From Pirellulales bacterium (GTDB taxonomy: Bacteria > Planctomycetota > Planctomycetia > Pirellulales > JACPPG01): a DNA stretch of 64,000 nucleotides. Numbering within the stretch: position 1 is the first letter of the stretch; each line of letters opens with the position of its first letter. A program made the translations under genes and the position numbers. The stretch lies in the NCBI GenBank assembly GCA_035546535.1, contig DASZWQ010000180.1:1-64000 (forward strand), in the 5' to 3' direction. The notes beneath the pieces are model-generated. The model was not told the origin of the DNA. It did no database searches and saw nothing but the letters and a program-made list of their open reading frames with translations. Of this stretch, positions 35,262 through 47,406 are shown one piece after another.

Positions 35262-37322
35262 CTACTTGCGGCCCAGCAGGGCTTGCGCCTCGGCCACGAC
35301 GTGATCGGCCGTGATGCCGAATTCCTTGAATAGTTGTCCGGCGGGGGCGCTCGCGCCAAAGCCGTGCATGCCGACGAACCGGCCGGCGAAGCCCAGGTAG
35401 CGTTCCCAGCCAAATTCCACGCCCGCCTCGACCGCCACGCGGGCCGTGACCGACGGCGGCAGTACGCTGTCGCGATACTCCTGCGGCTGCTCGTCGAAGA
35501 GTTCGAAGCAGGGAAGGCTGACCACGCGCGATTTCACGCCCCCGGCGGAAAGCTTCTCGTGTGCCGCCACGGCGAGACTCAATTCGCTGCCGGTGGCCAA
35601 AAGCAAAACGTCGGGCTTTCCGCCCGGCGCGTCGGCCAGAATGTATCCGCCGCGCGCCACGCCCGACGCAGGAGCGTATTTCGTGCGATCGAGCGTCGGC
35701 AGATTCTGCCGCGTCAGGCACAGCAACGAGGGCCGTTGCGTTTCCTTGAGCACGGCGCGGTACGTTTCGCTCACTTCGTTAGCATCGCCCGGGCGGAACA
35801 CAAGCAGACGCGGGATGGCCCGCAGCGCGGCGTAATGCTCGACCGGCTGGTGCGTGGGACCGTCTTCGCCGACGCCGATCGAGTCGTGCGTGTAGACGTG
35901 AATGACCGGCAAGCCCATGATCGCGGCCAGTCGCAAGGTCGGCCGCAGGTAATCGCTGAACACCAGGAACGTCGACACGTAGGGGCGCAGGTTCGACAGC
36001 GCCATGCCGTTGGCGGCCGAGGCCATACCGTGCTCGCGAATGCCGAAGTGCATGTTGCGCCCGGTCGAATTCTCGGAAAACACGCCGGCGCCATCGAATT
36101 CCAGGAGCGTCATCGTCGAGGGGGCCAGGTCGGCCGCGCCTCCCATCAACCAGGGAATCTTGGCGGCCAGGCCGTTGAGGACCTTGCCCCCCGAGACGCG
36201 CGTAGCCAGCCCCTTGGCGTCGGCCGGGAAGGTCGGCAGTCCTTGCTCCCAACCGGCAGGCAACTCGCGCGCTTCCATCTGCCGCCACTCCGCGGCCAGC
36301 TCGGGATACTTCTTGGCGTACTCGTCGAAGCGCCGCTGCCAGTCGGCGAACAGTTCCTTACCGCGCTTGCCGACCTGCGCCGCGAAGTCGGCGCGGACTT
36401 CGTCAGGGACGAGGAACTTGGCGTCGGCCGGCCAGCCGTAGAATTCCTTCGTCAGCCGAATTTCATCCTCGCCCAAGGGACTGCCGTGGGCCGAATGCGT
36501 ATCCTGCTTGTGCGGCGCGCCGTAGCCAATGTGGCTGCGAACGATAATCAAGGTCGGCGTATCGGTGTTGGCCTTGGCCTTTTCCAGGGCCGCGGTCAAC
36601 GCGTCGAGATCGTTCGCGTCCGCCAGGTGCAGTACGGTCCAACCGTAACCTTCGAAGCGGCGGCCAACATCCTCGCTAAAGGCCAGGGACGTGTGTCCTT
36701 CGATCGTGATCTGGTTGTCGTCGTAGATCCAGCACAGGTTCGACAGCTTCAAGTGGCCCGCGATCGAAGCGGCTTCCGAGCTGATGCCTTCCATCAGGTC
36801 GCCGTCGCTGCACTGGACGAAGATGTGATAGTCGAACAGATCGAAGCCAGGCTTGTTGAAGTGGCCGGCCAGCCAGCGCTGCGCCACGGCAAAGCCGACG
36901 CTGTTGGCGATACCTTGTCCCAGCGGGCCGGTTGTCGTTTCGACGCCCGTCGTCCAGCCATGCTCGGGATGCCCTGGGCAGAGGCTGTGCAATTGGCGGA
37001 ATAATTTGATCTGATCGAGCGGCACGGCCAATTCCTTGGTCGGCTGGCCATGGTCGTCGACGCGCTTGACGCCCGCCAGGTGCAGCGTGGCGTAGAGAAG
37101 CATCGAGGCGTGTCCACAGCTAAGGATGTACCGGTCGCGACCGGGCCACAGCGGGTGCTCGGGATCGTAGCGGAGGATACGGTTCCACAAGGCGTAAGCC
37201 ACCGGCGCCAGGGCCATGGGGGTGCCGGGATGGCCGGAGTTCGCCGCCTGAACGGCGTCCATGGCCAACGTGCGGATGGTATTGATCGAGAGCTGTTCGA
37301 TGCTCGTAGTGGTGGTAGCCAT
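35262..37322 (-). CDS. tkt: Transketolase
   Basis: A 686-residue transketolase, which transfers two-carbon ketol units in the pentose-phosphate pathway using thiamine diphosphate and magnesium. It has [18 protein letters not shown], the [13 protein letters not shown] block, the diphosphate site [20 protein letters not shown] with the later [10 protein letters not shown], and pyrimidine-domain blocks [20 protein letters not shown] and [19 protein letters not shown]. The C-terminal domain is intact. ATG 37322 ([11 protein letters not shown]) is chosen; the upstream frame to 37430 is not conserved. Transaldolase is encoded elsewhere in the window (53722-54780). Confidence 0.96.
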   Translation of the reverse strand: MATTTTSIEQLSINTIRTLAMDAVQAANSGHPGTPMALAPVAYALWNRILRYDPEHPLWPGRDRYILSCGHASMLLYATLHLAGVKRVDDHGQPTKELAVPLDQIKLFRQLHSLCPGHPEHGWTTGVETTTGPLGQGIANSVGFAVAQRWLAGHFNKPGFDLFDYHIFVQCSDGDLMEGISSEAASIAGHLKLSNLCWIYDDNQITIEGHTSLAFSEDVGRRFEGYGWTVLHLADANDLDALTAALEKAKANTDTPTLIIVRSHIGYGAPHKQDTHSAHGSPLGEDEIRLTKEFYGWPADAKFLVPDEVRADFAAQVGKRGKELFADWQRRFDEYAKKYPELAAEWRQMEARELPAGWEQGLPTFPADAKGLATRVSGGKVLNGLAAKIPWLMGGAADLAPSTMTLLEFDGAGVFSENSTGRNMHFGIREHGMASAANGMALSNLRPYVSTFLVFSDYLRPTLRLAAIMGLPVIHVYTHDSIGVGEDGPTHQPVEHYAALRAIPRLLVFRPGDANEVSETYRAVLKETQRPSLLCLTRQNLPTLDRTKYAPASGVARGGYILADAPGGKPDVLLLATGSELSLAVAAHEKLSAGGVKSRVVSLPCFELFDEQPQEYRDSVLPPSVTARVAVEAGVEFGWERYLGFAGRFVGMHGFGASAPAGQLFKEFGITADHVVAEAQALLGRK

Positions 37323-37659
37323 GATGATTCGTTGATTGTTGGCGGGGAGGCGGTCCGTGCGTGGCGCACGGTTGGAAAAGCGCGCCACCGTGAGTCGTCC
37401 GTGACGAAACATACCGCCGGGCTCCGCCATAAGCGGGCCCGTGCGTTGGCCGGCCTTGGCGGGCGCGTCATGCGGCCGTGGTGAGTCTAGGGGGCCGCCG
37501 ACAAGGCGTCAATCGATCGACCGGCGGTTGCATCGCGCGGCTACCGCCATTTTGTCGGCGACATGACGCGTCCGCGAACTGACGCGTACCGCTAGTCATG
37601 CGCGGCGCAAGTGAGACACAATGCGCAGGTTGCGCTAGCCAGCTCTCGCGCAGCTCGGC
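37323..37659. other. Intergenic region between tkt and the aquaporin-like gene
   Basis: 337 bases upstream of tkt and downstream of the channel gene, both on the minus strand. It must contain the tkt promoter, but I see no clear core elements, repeat or RNA gene. Confidence 0.3.
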
Positions 37660-38595
<936 letters not shown>

Positions 38596-39624
38596 TTAAA
38601 CGCTGAAACGAATGTTCAGAATATCGTCGTCTTGCACGACGTAATCCTTGGGCTCCTGGCGCACCAGGTTCTGGGCCTTCACGTCGCGTTCGCTCCCCAG
38701 GCGGACCAGGTCGTGGCAGGTCATGACTTCGGCGCGGATGAACCCGCGGGCCAGGTCACTGTGGATGTTATCGGCCGCTTCGAGCGCCGTGCCTCCTTTG
38801 CGCATCATCCACGTACGGACCTCTTTCTCGCCGGCGGTGAAATACAACATCTGGCCCGAGACTTCCAGGATGGCTCGCAGGACCGCATCGCGATCCGTGC
38901 CCGAGAGGCCCAGGTCTCGTTCGAATTCGGCGCGCTCCTCGGGCGACATGCGCGCCAGTTCGCGTTCCAGGCCGACGCGCACGCCGAGCACCGGTCGATC
39001 GCCCCCCGCGGCCTTGGCCCGCGCTGCCGGGTCGGCCTCGTCATCGGCCACGTTCAAAACCACAAGCGCCGGCTTTTCCGTCAGCAGGCGAAAGCTGCGC
39101 GTAGCCTTGAGTTGTGGTTCGGTCATGGCCGATTCGGCCAGCGGCTGGCCGGCTTCCATGGCAGCCAACACTTCCTCGAGCGCGGCAAGCTCGGCCATCT
39201 CCTGCTCGCGATTGGGACGCGGCTTCTTGACACTTTCCTTCAACCGGTCGACGCGCCCCGAGACGATTTCCATATCGGCCAGCAGCAGGTCCTCTTGAAA
39301 TCGGCCCAGGTCTCCTTCCGGCGCTCCGCGATCGAAAGCGGCTACGACCATGATCAGGCAACCGCAATCGCGCAGCAGTCCCAGGCGCGCCGGGTTCCCC
39401 TCGTGCGTTCGGCTCAACCCCGGCGTGTCGACGATCTCGAGCGCTGCGTAGGTGATTTTCTTGGGATGGTAGACGCCGCACAGGGCCGTGACGCGCGGCT
39501 CCGGCACGGGCGCCATGGCGCTTTGGCCGGTGTGGCTCTTGGCCGGGTCGGGCGCGACGCCGGTCAGCCATTCGAATAAAGTGCTTTTGCCCGAGCCCTG
39601 GTAGCCGATCAAGCCGATCTTCAT
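38596..39624 (-). CDS. YchF/Obg-related GTPase (DUF933 C-terminus)
   Basis: A 342-residue P-loop GTPase related to YchF. It has the P-loop GYQGSGKST (7-15), switch region VTALCGVYHPKKITYAALEI, the G3 motif DTPG and a G4-like NVAD. A coiled-coil insert (about 115-165) follows, then the TGS-like C-terminal DUF933 region (TWMMRKGGTALEAADNIHSD, GFIRAEVMTCHDLV, DYVVQDDDILNIRF). It is shorter and more divergent than genuine YchF (about 365 residues), so it is probably a paralogue. Its ATG overlaps the end of the transglutaminase gene by 4 bases (39621-39624), so translation is probably coupled. Confidence 0.85.
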   Translation of the reverse strand: MKIGLIGYQGSGKSTLFEWLTGVAPDPAKSHTGQSAMAPVPEPRVTALCGVYHPKKITYAALEIVDTPGLSRTHEGNPARLGLLRDCGCLIMVVAAFDRGAPEGDLGRFQEDLLLADMEIVSGRVDRLKESVKKPRPNREQEMAELAALEEVLAAMEAGQPLAESAMTEPQLKATRSFRLLTEKPALVVLNVADDEADPAARAKAAGGDRPVLGVRVGLERELARMSPEERAEFERDLGLSGTDRDAVLRAILEVSGQMLYFTAGEKEVRTWMMRKGGTALEAADNIHSDLARGFIRAEVMTCHDLVRLGSERDVKAQNLVRQEPKDYVVQDDDILNIRFSV

Positions 39625-41993
39625 GTGCGATCCTGCGTGCGACGTTCGCCGGCCAGCGCCAGTGCGTCGGCCAATTCGGAAAGGGCCTGTTCTACCGCAG
39701 TGGCTTCTTGACTGTCCAGGGTCCGGCGGCCGAAGCGCACGCGATAAAACAGCTCGACGACCTGTCGCGCCAGCGGCGCGGCAAAATTGGTGCGCGACGA
39801 TTCGGCCAATTGGCCGCCAACGGCCAGCGCAAATTCACGCTGCGTCTGGCTGGGGGCACGGCGCAACTGCCGCTGGGCCAGGAGCATTTCGAAACGTCGA
39901 TAGAAGGCGACGTCCGCGCTGCCGTGGTAATCCTCGGACGAGCCCCCGTCGGACCACCGTCGATAGCGGTTGACCACGAAGCGGATGAGGTAGTTGACGA
40001 CCAGGAGCACGAGCATGATGACGATCGCGGCGACCGCCCCGCGCCAGCTAAACCAGCCACCATTGGTCAGGCCCCAGTAACCCGGACTGAGCCCGCGGAC
40101 GATTGCGCGGGCCAGATTCTTCCAGGCGTGCGGGTCGGTCAGGCTGACGAGCGCAGCGACGATGCCTTGGCGCGTCGGGATGTAAACGGATTCTTGCTGC
40201 CGCGCATGATTGAGCCCCAGAACGTAATTCCGCCAAGCGCTGTGGATGTTGGCCAGGAACGATCTGATTCCCTCGACGACATAATTGCTGGCGTACGTCG
40301 TGGGGGCCGTTCCGACGCCTCCCGTGGGATCCATGATGAGCCAACCGCCGAGTTCGCGGTCGAAACCCGGCGTCAGCCGCGCCGGCAGATGCTGCGGATC
40401 GAGATAGGCTTCGACCCAGGCATGGGCATTCAGAGCACGAACCTGGTAATGGTTTTCCGACCACTCACCCCCTTTGAAACCGACCGCCAATCGCGAGGGA
40501 ATGCCGATGGCTCGCAACATCAGCGCCAGGGCGCTGGCGTAGTACTCGCAATGCCCTACTCGGTTCTGCGTGACGAAGTCCTCGACCGGATCGAGTTCCG
40601 GATCGCGACGCACTTCGCCCAGCGAGTAGCGGAAGTTCGTCGGATCGCGGAGGAAATTAGCCAACACGCGGGCACGTTCCAGGTGGTCGTCGGCGGGAAT
40701 ATCGCGCACGATCTGCTCGGTCAGCGCCTTGGTGCCGGCCAGGGGATCAACGCCGCTGGCCGATGGGCCTGGCAGCGTCAACAATCGGCGGCGCGTTTTT
40801 CTATCCAACGGTACCGCGGCCTGCACGATCGTGGACAAGCGGCGATCGAAAATGCCGGTGGTCAGCAGCTCGTATTCGATCGTCGTTTCGTGACGACGCT
40901 CGGTACGCTGCAACTGGTCACCAGCCGGCGACCAAAGAATGTTCTCCCAAGTGACCGGCGAGTAATAGGGATAGATCGAGAACAGCACATCGGTGTCGAG
41001 AGGCTGCACGACGAAACGTTGGAGAATTGCCGGAGCGTCTTTGGGCGGCCGTCGCGCTTGAATCATATTGCCCGAATAGAAAAGTTCCTGCTTCCATTTG
41101 CGATTCGTATATACGCTCAGCACCACGCCGCGAAACAGGGGTTCGTCGACCAATTCGCAGGGCTTGTGTGTCACCGCGTCTTCGAGATACACCTGCATGA
41201 TGTCTTCGTCGCTTTCGCTGATTGCGCCCATCTCGCCCAGCTGCACCTCGCTCGAGAAGCCGACCAACCGCTCGGTGGGCTCGGTATCCGTTTCGCGCCA
41301 TTTACCGTGCTCGGCGCGCGGAACCGCAGCGAACACGACACAGGCCAGGCCGAATGCAATCACGCTGACGTTGGCAACCAGCCTGACCAGCGACAGGTTC
41401 AGCGCACCTTCGGTTTGCTGCTGCTGCGCGCTGCCGGTAAACAGCGGAGCTTGCGAGACTCGTAGCGGCACGAGGCTGGCGGGGGAAGGCAAGAAGGCCT
41501 CCGGCTCGGCCCCCGTGATGCGCGCCGATACGCGCAATTGCTCGCGATACAGGTAAAAGACGGTCAATACGCCACTTGCCAAGACGACGTACACCAAGAG
41601 CAGGACGCCAAACAGCAACGATTCATTGAGCGCCGTCGAGACGGCCGTCTCCATCATGCTCAGCGCGATCAGCAACCAATAAGTGGCGATGCTTTTTTCC
41701 TTCAGTTGCAAGACGAACTGCCCATACACGACGAAGCTCAAGAGCGCCAAGAGGCCCGCGTCCGACACGTCGCGCTGCCACTGAAAAATCGCGGCCACGA
41801 CGGCGCACAGTCCGACCAGGTCGGCCAGGCGATCCGGCAATTTGATCCACCCCTTGACGTCGGTCAGATAGACCGAAGCGAACGCCACGATCACCGCGGC
41901 GACCGTGCGCGTGACGTCCCGCTCGCCCATCCCCAACAGCACGGTCGACAACGAGACGAGCGCCGCAATGCTGACTTGCAGTATTCGTTCCAT
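39621..41993 (-). CDS. Membrane transglutaminase-like protein (DUF3488/TgpA type)
   Basis: A 790-residue membrane protein of the TgpA type. About six or seven N-terminal membrane segments (residues 1-220) precede a periplasmic transglutaminase-core domain. The catalytic triad region is clear: Cys in NRVGHCEYYASALALMLRAIG, His in NAHAWVEAYLD and Asp in LIMDPTGG. One further membrane segment (about 675-695) leads to a C-terminal DUF4129-like tail (YRRFEMLLAQRQLRRAPSQT). The family acts on envelope proteins or peptidoglycan-linked substrates. It sits in the classic MoxR-DUF58-transglutaminase order. ATG 41993 is chosen over the longer frame to 42068. Confidence 0.9.
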   Translation of the reverse strand: MERILQVSIAALVSLSTVLLGMGERDVTRTVAAVIVAFASVYLTDVKGWIKLPDRLADLVGLCAVVAAIFQWQRDVSDAGLLALLSFVVYGQFVLQLKEKSIATYWLLIALSMMETAVSTALNESLLFGVLLLVYVVLASGVLTVFYLYREQLRVSARITGAEPEAFLPSPASLVPLRVSQAPLFTGSAQQQQTEGALNLSLVRLVANVSVIAFGLACVVFAAVPRAEHGKWRETDTEPTERLVGFSSEVQLGEMGAISESDEDIMQVYLEDAVTHKPCELVDEPLFRGVVLSVYTNRKWKQELFYSGNMIQARRPPKDAPAILQRFVVQPLDTDVLFSIYPYYSPVTWENILWSPAGDQLQRTERRHETTIEYELLTTGIFDRRLSTIVQAAVPLDRKTRRRLLTLPGPSASGVDPLAGTKALTEQIVRDIPADDHLERARVLANFLRDPTNFRYSLGEVRRDPELDPVEDFVTQNRVGHCEYYASALALMLRAIGIPSRLAVGFKGGEWSENHYQVRALNAHAWVEAYLDPQHLPARLTPGFDRELGGWLIMDPTGGVGTAPTTYASNYVVEGIRSFLANIHSAWRNYVLGLNHARQQESVYIPTRQGIVAALVSLTDPHAWKNLARAIVRGLSPGYWGLTNGGWFSWRGAVAAIVIMLVLLVVNYLIRFVVNRYRRWSDGGSSEDYHGSADVAFYRRFEMLLAQRQLRRAPSQTQREFALAVGGQLAESSRTNFAAPLARQVVELFYRVRFGRRTLDSQEATAVEQALSELADALALAGERRTQDRT

Positions 41994-42024
41994 GTGCAGG
42001 AAATGACCGGCCCTCGCCGGTGCA

Positions 42025-43206
42025 TTACACGGGGATGAAATAGTCCGAGAGGTTCGTGTGGGCGACATTGATCGATTGCAAACGTCCCAGCCAGGCGCGC
42101 TGCCGGGGATTGCGCCACAATCGCTGGAAACGCTCGGTATCGCTCAAGTCCACCGGCCGGGTCGAGATCAGAATCGCGTTCGTGCCGGGTCGAGCCGCCT
42201 CGAGCGTCCTCGAAAGGGCTTCCGGCAACCGATCGGAATTCGCCCCTTCGGCCGTCGCCAGTGATTCCATCACTTCGCGAGTCAGGGCCAGCGACGTAGG
42301 ACCACAGTTCCAATGAGTTTCGCGCGCAGCCACGGCGATCCACAACATTTGCCCGCCGCGACGGCAAAGATCCGACACGATCGAGGCGGCGAAGCTTACC
42401 GCCAGCTCGACATTCGCCAGATCGGTTTCGCTGGGCTCGTCGGGCTGCCACAGCTCCAAGACCAGCGCCAGGTCCTGGTTGCGCTGCTGCTCGAACTGGC
42501 GCACGACCGGCGTTTGCCGCCGGGCGCTCGTGCGCCAGTGGATCCACCGCCGGCTGTCACCGGGCCGCCAGTGGCGGAGACCGTAAAAGTCTCCCTCCAG
42601 CAGGCCTTGTCGCCGCTGCACGTGGCTGGAGCCGACGTCCGAGGATTGTTGCAACCGCTGCCAACGCCTGGTCAGGCGGCCAAGCCGGGGTAGCACCAGC
42701 AGGCTCTGCGGTTCTTCAATGGTCGTTTCGCCATGAATCATGCCGAACGGAAATCGTGTCGACAGGTGAATTGGTCCGAACTCGTAACGCCCGCGGCGCA
42801 TGATCCGACCTCGATACGATTGCACGGCGTCGCCGCGAGCCGCGACATAGGGAACCAGTGTGCGGGCCGAGATGGCCGCTTCGCCAGACGGCGCGCCGAT
42901 GCGGCGAATCTGGTCGTCGATCGTAATGGCCCACGAGGCCAGCCGCTTCTGCGGATTCACGACCGAGAGCTCGACCAGCAGCAAGTCGCCCGCCGCCGTG
43001 CTGCGCGGGATGCGCCGCTCGACCTTAAGACGCCGCAGCGTGGCCCACACCAGCCAGCGATTCACAAGCGGCAAGCTGACGAGCAAGGCGAATAGCGCCA
43101 ACAGCAAGTTGATCTGTCGGATCAATGCTCCCGCCAACAAAAAGGCGAGCATCGTGATGTAACACAGCCCTTCGATCGTGATCTTGGGCAGTTGCGGAGT
43201 ACGCAT
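42025..43206 (-). CDS. DUF58-domain protein
   Basis: A 393-residue protein with two N-terminal membrane segments (about 14-45) followed by a beta-rich stalk and the DUF58 signature GDFYGLRHWRPGDSRRWIHW (about 205-225). A vWA-like region follows (DLALVLELWQPDEPSETDLA; NAILISTRPVDLSD). DUF58 proteins work with MoxR ATPases, which lie immediately upstream (43285-44226), and with transglutaminase-like proteins downstream, as here. The molecular activity is unknown; a chaperone-like role in envelope protein maturation is commonly proposed. Confidence 0.9.
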   Translation of the reverse strand: MRTPQLPKITIEGLCYITMLAFLLAGALIRQINLLLALFALLVSLPLVNRWLVWATLRRLKVERRIPRSTAAGDLLLVELSVVNPQKRLASWAITIDDQIRRIGAPSGEAAISARTLVPYVAARGDAVQSYRGRIMRRGRYEFGPIHLSTRFPFGMIHGETTIEEPQSLLVLPRLGRLTRRWQRLQQSSDVGSSHVQRRQGLLEGDFYGLRHWRPGDSRRWIHWRTSARRQTPVVRQFEQQRNQDLALVLELWQPDEPSETDLANVELAVSFAASIVSDLCRRGGQMLWIAVAARETHWNCGPTSLALTREVMESLATAEGANSDRLPEALSRTLEAARPGTNAILISTRPVDLSDTERFQRLWRNPRQRAWLGRLQSINVAHTNLSDYFIPV

Positions 43207-43284
43207 AAGTGGCGACGGCTCGCGCGTCGAGTCAAGGTTCGAATGCTCGCCGGACTGATGCTGCGGAAAATTCCCTCGTTCGCT

Positions 43285-44226
43285 TTACGTCGGCACGGGC
43301 AGATCGTCGACGAAGCGTTGAATGATCGCTTCCACGGCGCTGCGCTGGTTGCCGTGCAGATAGGCCTTGGTGATCACGCGATGCGCCAAAACCGGCACCG
43401 CCAACCGCTTGATATCGTCGGGCACGACGTAATCGCGTCCTTCGATCAATGCGAGCGCCTGGCTCGCCCGATACAAGCACAAGGCTCCGCGGGTGCTGGC
43501 GCCGACGTGCAGATCGTCGCTATTGCGCGTGGCGTCGACCAGGTCGAGCAGGTAATGGTGAATGGCCTCGTCCATCGTTACGCGGCGCACTGCCTCTTGC
43601 AGAGCGATCACCTGCTGGCAATCCAGCACGGGCGTCAACTGGTCGACCGGTTCTCCCTGCCGGTGGCTGGTGAGCACCTGCAACTCTTCCTCGCGCTCGG
43701 GGTAACCGATGCTCGATTGCAACAAGAACCGGTCGAGCTGGCTTTCGGGCAGGGGATAGGTTCCTTCGAACTCGAACGGATTCTGCGTAGCGATCACCAT
43801 GAAGGGGCGTGGCAGCCGATAGGTCTGGCCATCGACCGACACCTGGCCGTCGCTCATGGCTTCCAACAGGGCGCTTTGCGTGCGGGGCGTGGTGCGATTG
43901 ATCTCGTCGGCCAAAACGATGTTCGAAAAAATCGGCCCCTGGCTGAAAAAGAACTCGCTCGTCTTCGAGTCGAACACGCTCGAGCCGACGATATCGCCAG
44001 GGAGCAGGTCGGGGGTGAATTGAATGCGGCAGAAGCGCGCGTTGATGCTCTTGGCCAGCGCCTTGCCGACCAAGGTTTTGCCGACGCCGGGCACGTCCTC
44101 GAGCAAGACGTGCTCGCCGGACAGGAGCGCCGCTACGCAGAGCCGGACGACGCGCGGCTTGCCGAGAACGACTTTGCCGATGTTCGCTTCTAATTCACCG
44201 ACCAGGCTGTGCAGCTCGGGCGTCAT
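43285..44226 (-). CDS. MoxR-family AAA ATPase
   Basis: A 313-residue AAA ATPase of the MoxR group. It has Walker A LLEDVPGVGKTLVGKAL, Walker B NIVLADEINRTTPRTQSALLEAM, the arginine-finger/sensor blocks VIATQNPFEFEGTYPLPESQ and LDRFLLQSSIGYP, and a C-terminal lid domain with VGASTRGALCLYRASQALAL. Such ATPases remodel or mature proteins together with DUF58/vWA partners. It heads the operon MoxR-DUF58-transglutaminase-YchF-like. The start at ATG 44226 (MTPELHS) is chosen; an in-frame ATG at 44340 would add 38 residues. Confidence 0.92.
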   Translation of the reverse strand: MTPELHSLVGELEANIGKVVLGKPRVVRLCVAALLSGEHVLLEDVPGVGKTLVGKALAKSINARFCRIQFTPDLLPGDIVGSSVFDSKTSEFFFSQGPIFSNIVLADEINRTTPRTQSALLEAMSDGQVSVDGQTYRLPRPFMVIATQNPFEFEGTYPLPESQLDRFLLQSSIGYPEREEELQVLTSHRQGEPVDQLTPVLDCQQVIALQEAVRRVTMDEAIHHYLLDLVDATRNSDDLHVGASTRGALCLYRASQALALIEGRDYVVPDDIKRLAVPVLAHRVITKAYLHGNQRSAVEAIIQRFVDDLPVPT

Positions 44227-44410
44227 AGGGGGCAGTCCACCAGGAGTGTTCCGAGCGACGCGCATTTTTGCGTCGCGTGCCTCGTTCCAGGAAAGCGCAC
44301 CGGGCACCGCCACGTCCGGGCCGCCACGAACGAATGACATTTTATGTTAGTCGCTGAAAAGTGGGAGGGTCCACCCCCTGCCGTCAGTCCCGCCAACCCG
44401 GCGAGTAGGA

Positions 44411-44665
44411 CTACTCCGCGTGATACGTACGCAGCGGGATATCACCCGGATAATCCCCGAGATTCAACAACTGGGCCCGTTGCTGGCGGGCCCGCTCAAT
44501 CCGGCGCCACTCGCGAACCTCACGCGCCGCAAACGTTAGCGCCATAGCAATTACTGCCGTGAGCGCTAGCAACGTCCGCAGGCGGAAACGTAGCCAGGAC
44601 TTTCCGGTGCGCGTGGTTGGCGCGACTTCCTTCATGTTGGTGCGCGTGAAATAACGGTTGAACAC
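44411..44665 (-). CDS. Small membrane protein with [10 protein letters not shown] motif
   Basis: An 84-residue protein with one membrane segment (about 28-47: [20 protein letters not shown]) followed by a basic helical segment ([20 protein letters not shown]). The pattern R-F-x-L-R-T-L-L-x-L-x-x-x-I-A starting a single membrane helix is very common in small planctomycete proteins of unknown function. The start could be ATG 44665 or 44635. There are no clear partners. Confidence 0.6.
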   Translation of the reverse strand: MFNRYFTRTNMKEVAPTTRTGKSWLRFRLRTLLALTAVIAMALTFAAREVREWRRIERARQQRAQLLNLGDYPGDIPLRTYHAE

Positions 44666-44869
44666 CGGCGCGGGGGGCGGCCGTTATCCCTGATTCGCCA
44701 CTGCGGTCATTTTATCGGGCGGCCGCCGCGGCGCGACCGAAAAATCACTTTGGCGGGCCTAACTGCCGTGCTTCAAAGCGTTCCAGCGCCAGGGTATACT
44801 GCCCGATCACCTTTTTTGGCCGCCGTGCTGACAGGCCGGCAGCCTCCCTATTCGCGGCAGGTCGATCCC

Positions 44870-45903
<1,034 letters not shown>

Positions 45904-45907
<4 letters not shown>

Positions 45908-46659
45908 GACGGCCGCTGATCGCGGGCAATTGGAAAATGAATCTCGATCGGGCCGGCGCCGTGGCGCTGGCCCAGGCCGTGGCCGCCAAGGCCAACGATT
46001 ATCCTTCGGCCGATCTATTGGTGTGTCCCCCGTCGGTCTATATCGACGCCGTGGCGGCGGTGCTGCGCGGTACGCCTGTGGCCTGGGGGGCTCAGAACAT
46101 GTATCACGAGCCTAACGGCGCCTTCACCGGCGAGACAAGCGCCTCGATGCTGGTCGACCTGGGCTGCCGGTACGTCATCCTGGGGCACAGCGAGCGCCGG
46201 CACATCCTGGGCGAGACCGACGACCAGGTGCGGGCCAAGACCGTCGCGGCCCTGGCCGCCGGCTTGATCCCGGTCGTTTGCGTGGGCGAGCTCTTGAGCG
46301 AGCGGCAAGCCGGCCACACCCAGGGCGTGATCGCCCGGCAAATGGCCGGATCGCTAGCGGGCCTTTCTGCGGCGGACATGGAGAAGACGGTGATTGCCTA
46401 TGAGCCTGTCTGGGCCATTGGCACCGGACAGGTGGCCACGCCCGAACAGGCCGAGGAGGTGCATCGAGACCTTCGCAGAATCGTCACGGATCGATACAAT
46501 ACTGCGACCGCGGAAAAGGTCCGGATTTTGTATGGCGGCAGCGTCAAGCCGGGTAATGCCGGCGAACTGCTGGCACAGCCGGACATCGACGGGGCGCTCA
46601 TCGGCGGGGCCAGCCTGAAGGCGGACGACTTTTTGGGCATTGCCGCCGCGGCGCGCTAG
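45904..46659 (+). CDS. tpiA: Triosephosphate isomerase
   Basis: A 251-residue TIM-barrel enzyme interconverting dihydroxyacetone phosphate and glyceraldehyde-3-phosphate in glycolysis. All catalytic motifs are present: GNWKMN (Lys), ILGHSERRH (His), [11 protein letters not shown] (Glu) and the phosphate-gripping [16 protein letters not shown] 45904 overlaps the aroF stop (ATGA), so the two are co-translated. A 20-base tandem repeat begins at its last codons and runs past the stop. Confidence 0.97.
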
Positions 46660-46700
46660 AGGCCGCCGCGGCGCGCAAAAGGCCGCTGGGGCGCGTTAGC
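46641..46700 (+). repeat. 20-base tandem repeat spanning the tpiA stop codon
   Basis: Three 20-base units: 46641-46660 (TGCCGCCGCGGCGCGCTAGA), 46661-46680 (GGCCGCCGCGGCGCGCAAAA) and 46681-46700 (GGCCGCTGGGGCGCGTTAGC). The tpiA stop TAG (46657-46659) lies in the first unit, so the copies extend into the 3' untranslated region. Confidence 0.8.
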
Positions 46701-46797
46701 AAGGATTGCGAACGTATCGGGCGAGAGCCTGGCGCCGGTGGCACCGGCGTTTTCATCCGCTCGCCTTTAACGGACAAGTCGTGCAGGAGAATTTGCC

Positions 46798-47295
46798 ATG
46801 TTCGGCGGGATCCTGATGGTGTTGATGTTTCTGGTCGCCTTGTTCTTGATCCTGCTGGTGCTCATCCAGCGCGGACGTGGCGGCGGTCTGGCCGGCGCGT
46901 TCGGCGGCATGGGCGGACAAAGTGCTTTCGGCACGAAAGCGGGCGACCTGTTCACGCGTATCACGATCGGCGCCGCCGCGGTCTGGGTTCTGCTGTGCGT
47001 GCTGTCGGTCAAGTACTACAACACACCTGATACGTTCAGCAGCAAGCTGGGCGGAGCCGCGAAGATTGACCTGACGCCCGGCGGTCAGAATCCCGCCACC
47101 GGTGGCATGCCGAACGCGGGCACTCCGGGCAAATCGACCGAAGCGCCGGCGGAAACTCCGGCGGCCGGTGCTACCGAAACGCCTGCGGCTACAGAAACTC
47201 CCGCGGCGCCGGGTGCTGCGGAAACGCCCGCCGCGAGTCCGCCGGCCGAGGCCCCGGCGGCCGAAACGGCTCCCGCCGAAGCCCCGAAGCAGTAG
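46798..47295 (+). CDS. secG: Preprotein translocase subunit SecG with long acidic tail
   Basis: A 165-residue SecG, the small accessory subunit of the SecYEG channel. The first membrane segment (about 4-24) is followed by the SecG loop GRGGGLAGAFGGMGGQSAFG, then the second membrane segment (about 54-70). The remaining about 90 residues are an unusual soluble tail rich in Pro, Ala, Glu and Thr, built from repeats of (A)ETPAA; typical SecG is about 75-110 residues. The tail would lie on the outer face if both ends are periplasmic, as known for SecG. AGGAG lies upstream of the ATG. Confidence 0.9.
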   Translation: MFGGILMVLMFLVALFLILLVLIQRGRGGGLAGAFGGMGGQSAFGTKAGDLFTRITIGAAAVWVLLCVLSVKYYNTPDTFSSKLGGAAKIDLTPGGQNPATGGMPNAGTPGKSTEAPAETPAAGATETPAATETPAAPGAAETPAASPPAEAPAAETAPAEAPKQ

Positions 47296-47406
47296 CGGCG
47301 GCGCGTGAGGATGGGCCTTCGCCTGGCGTTACGTGCTGCTCGAGCAGCGGCGTTTTGGCATCGTTGTTTTTACGTCCGTGCCGTTTGACCTGCGGAGTCT
47401 GCGACC

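Noticed and set aside
35334-37004. 556-codon plus-strand open frame
   Set aside because: Antisense to transketolase; composition is Arg/Gly/Val-rich shadow sequence.
39708-41465. 585-codon plus-strand open frame
   Set aside because: Antisense to the transglutaminase-like gene, whose catalytic triad is intact.
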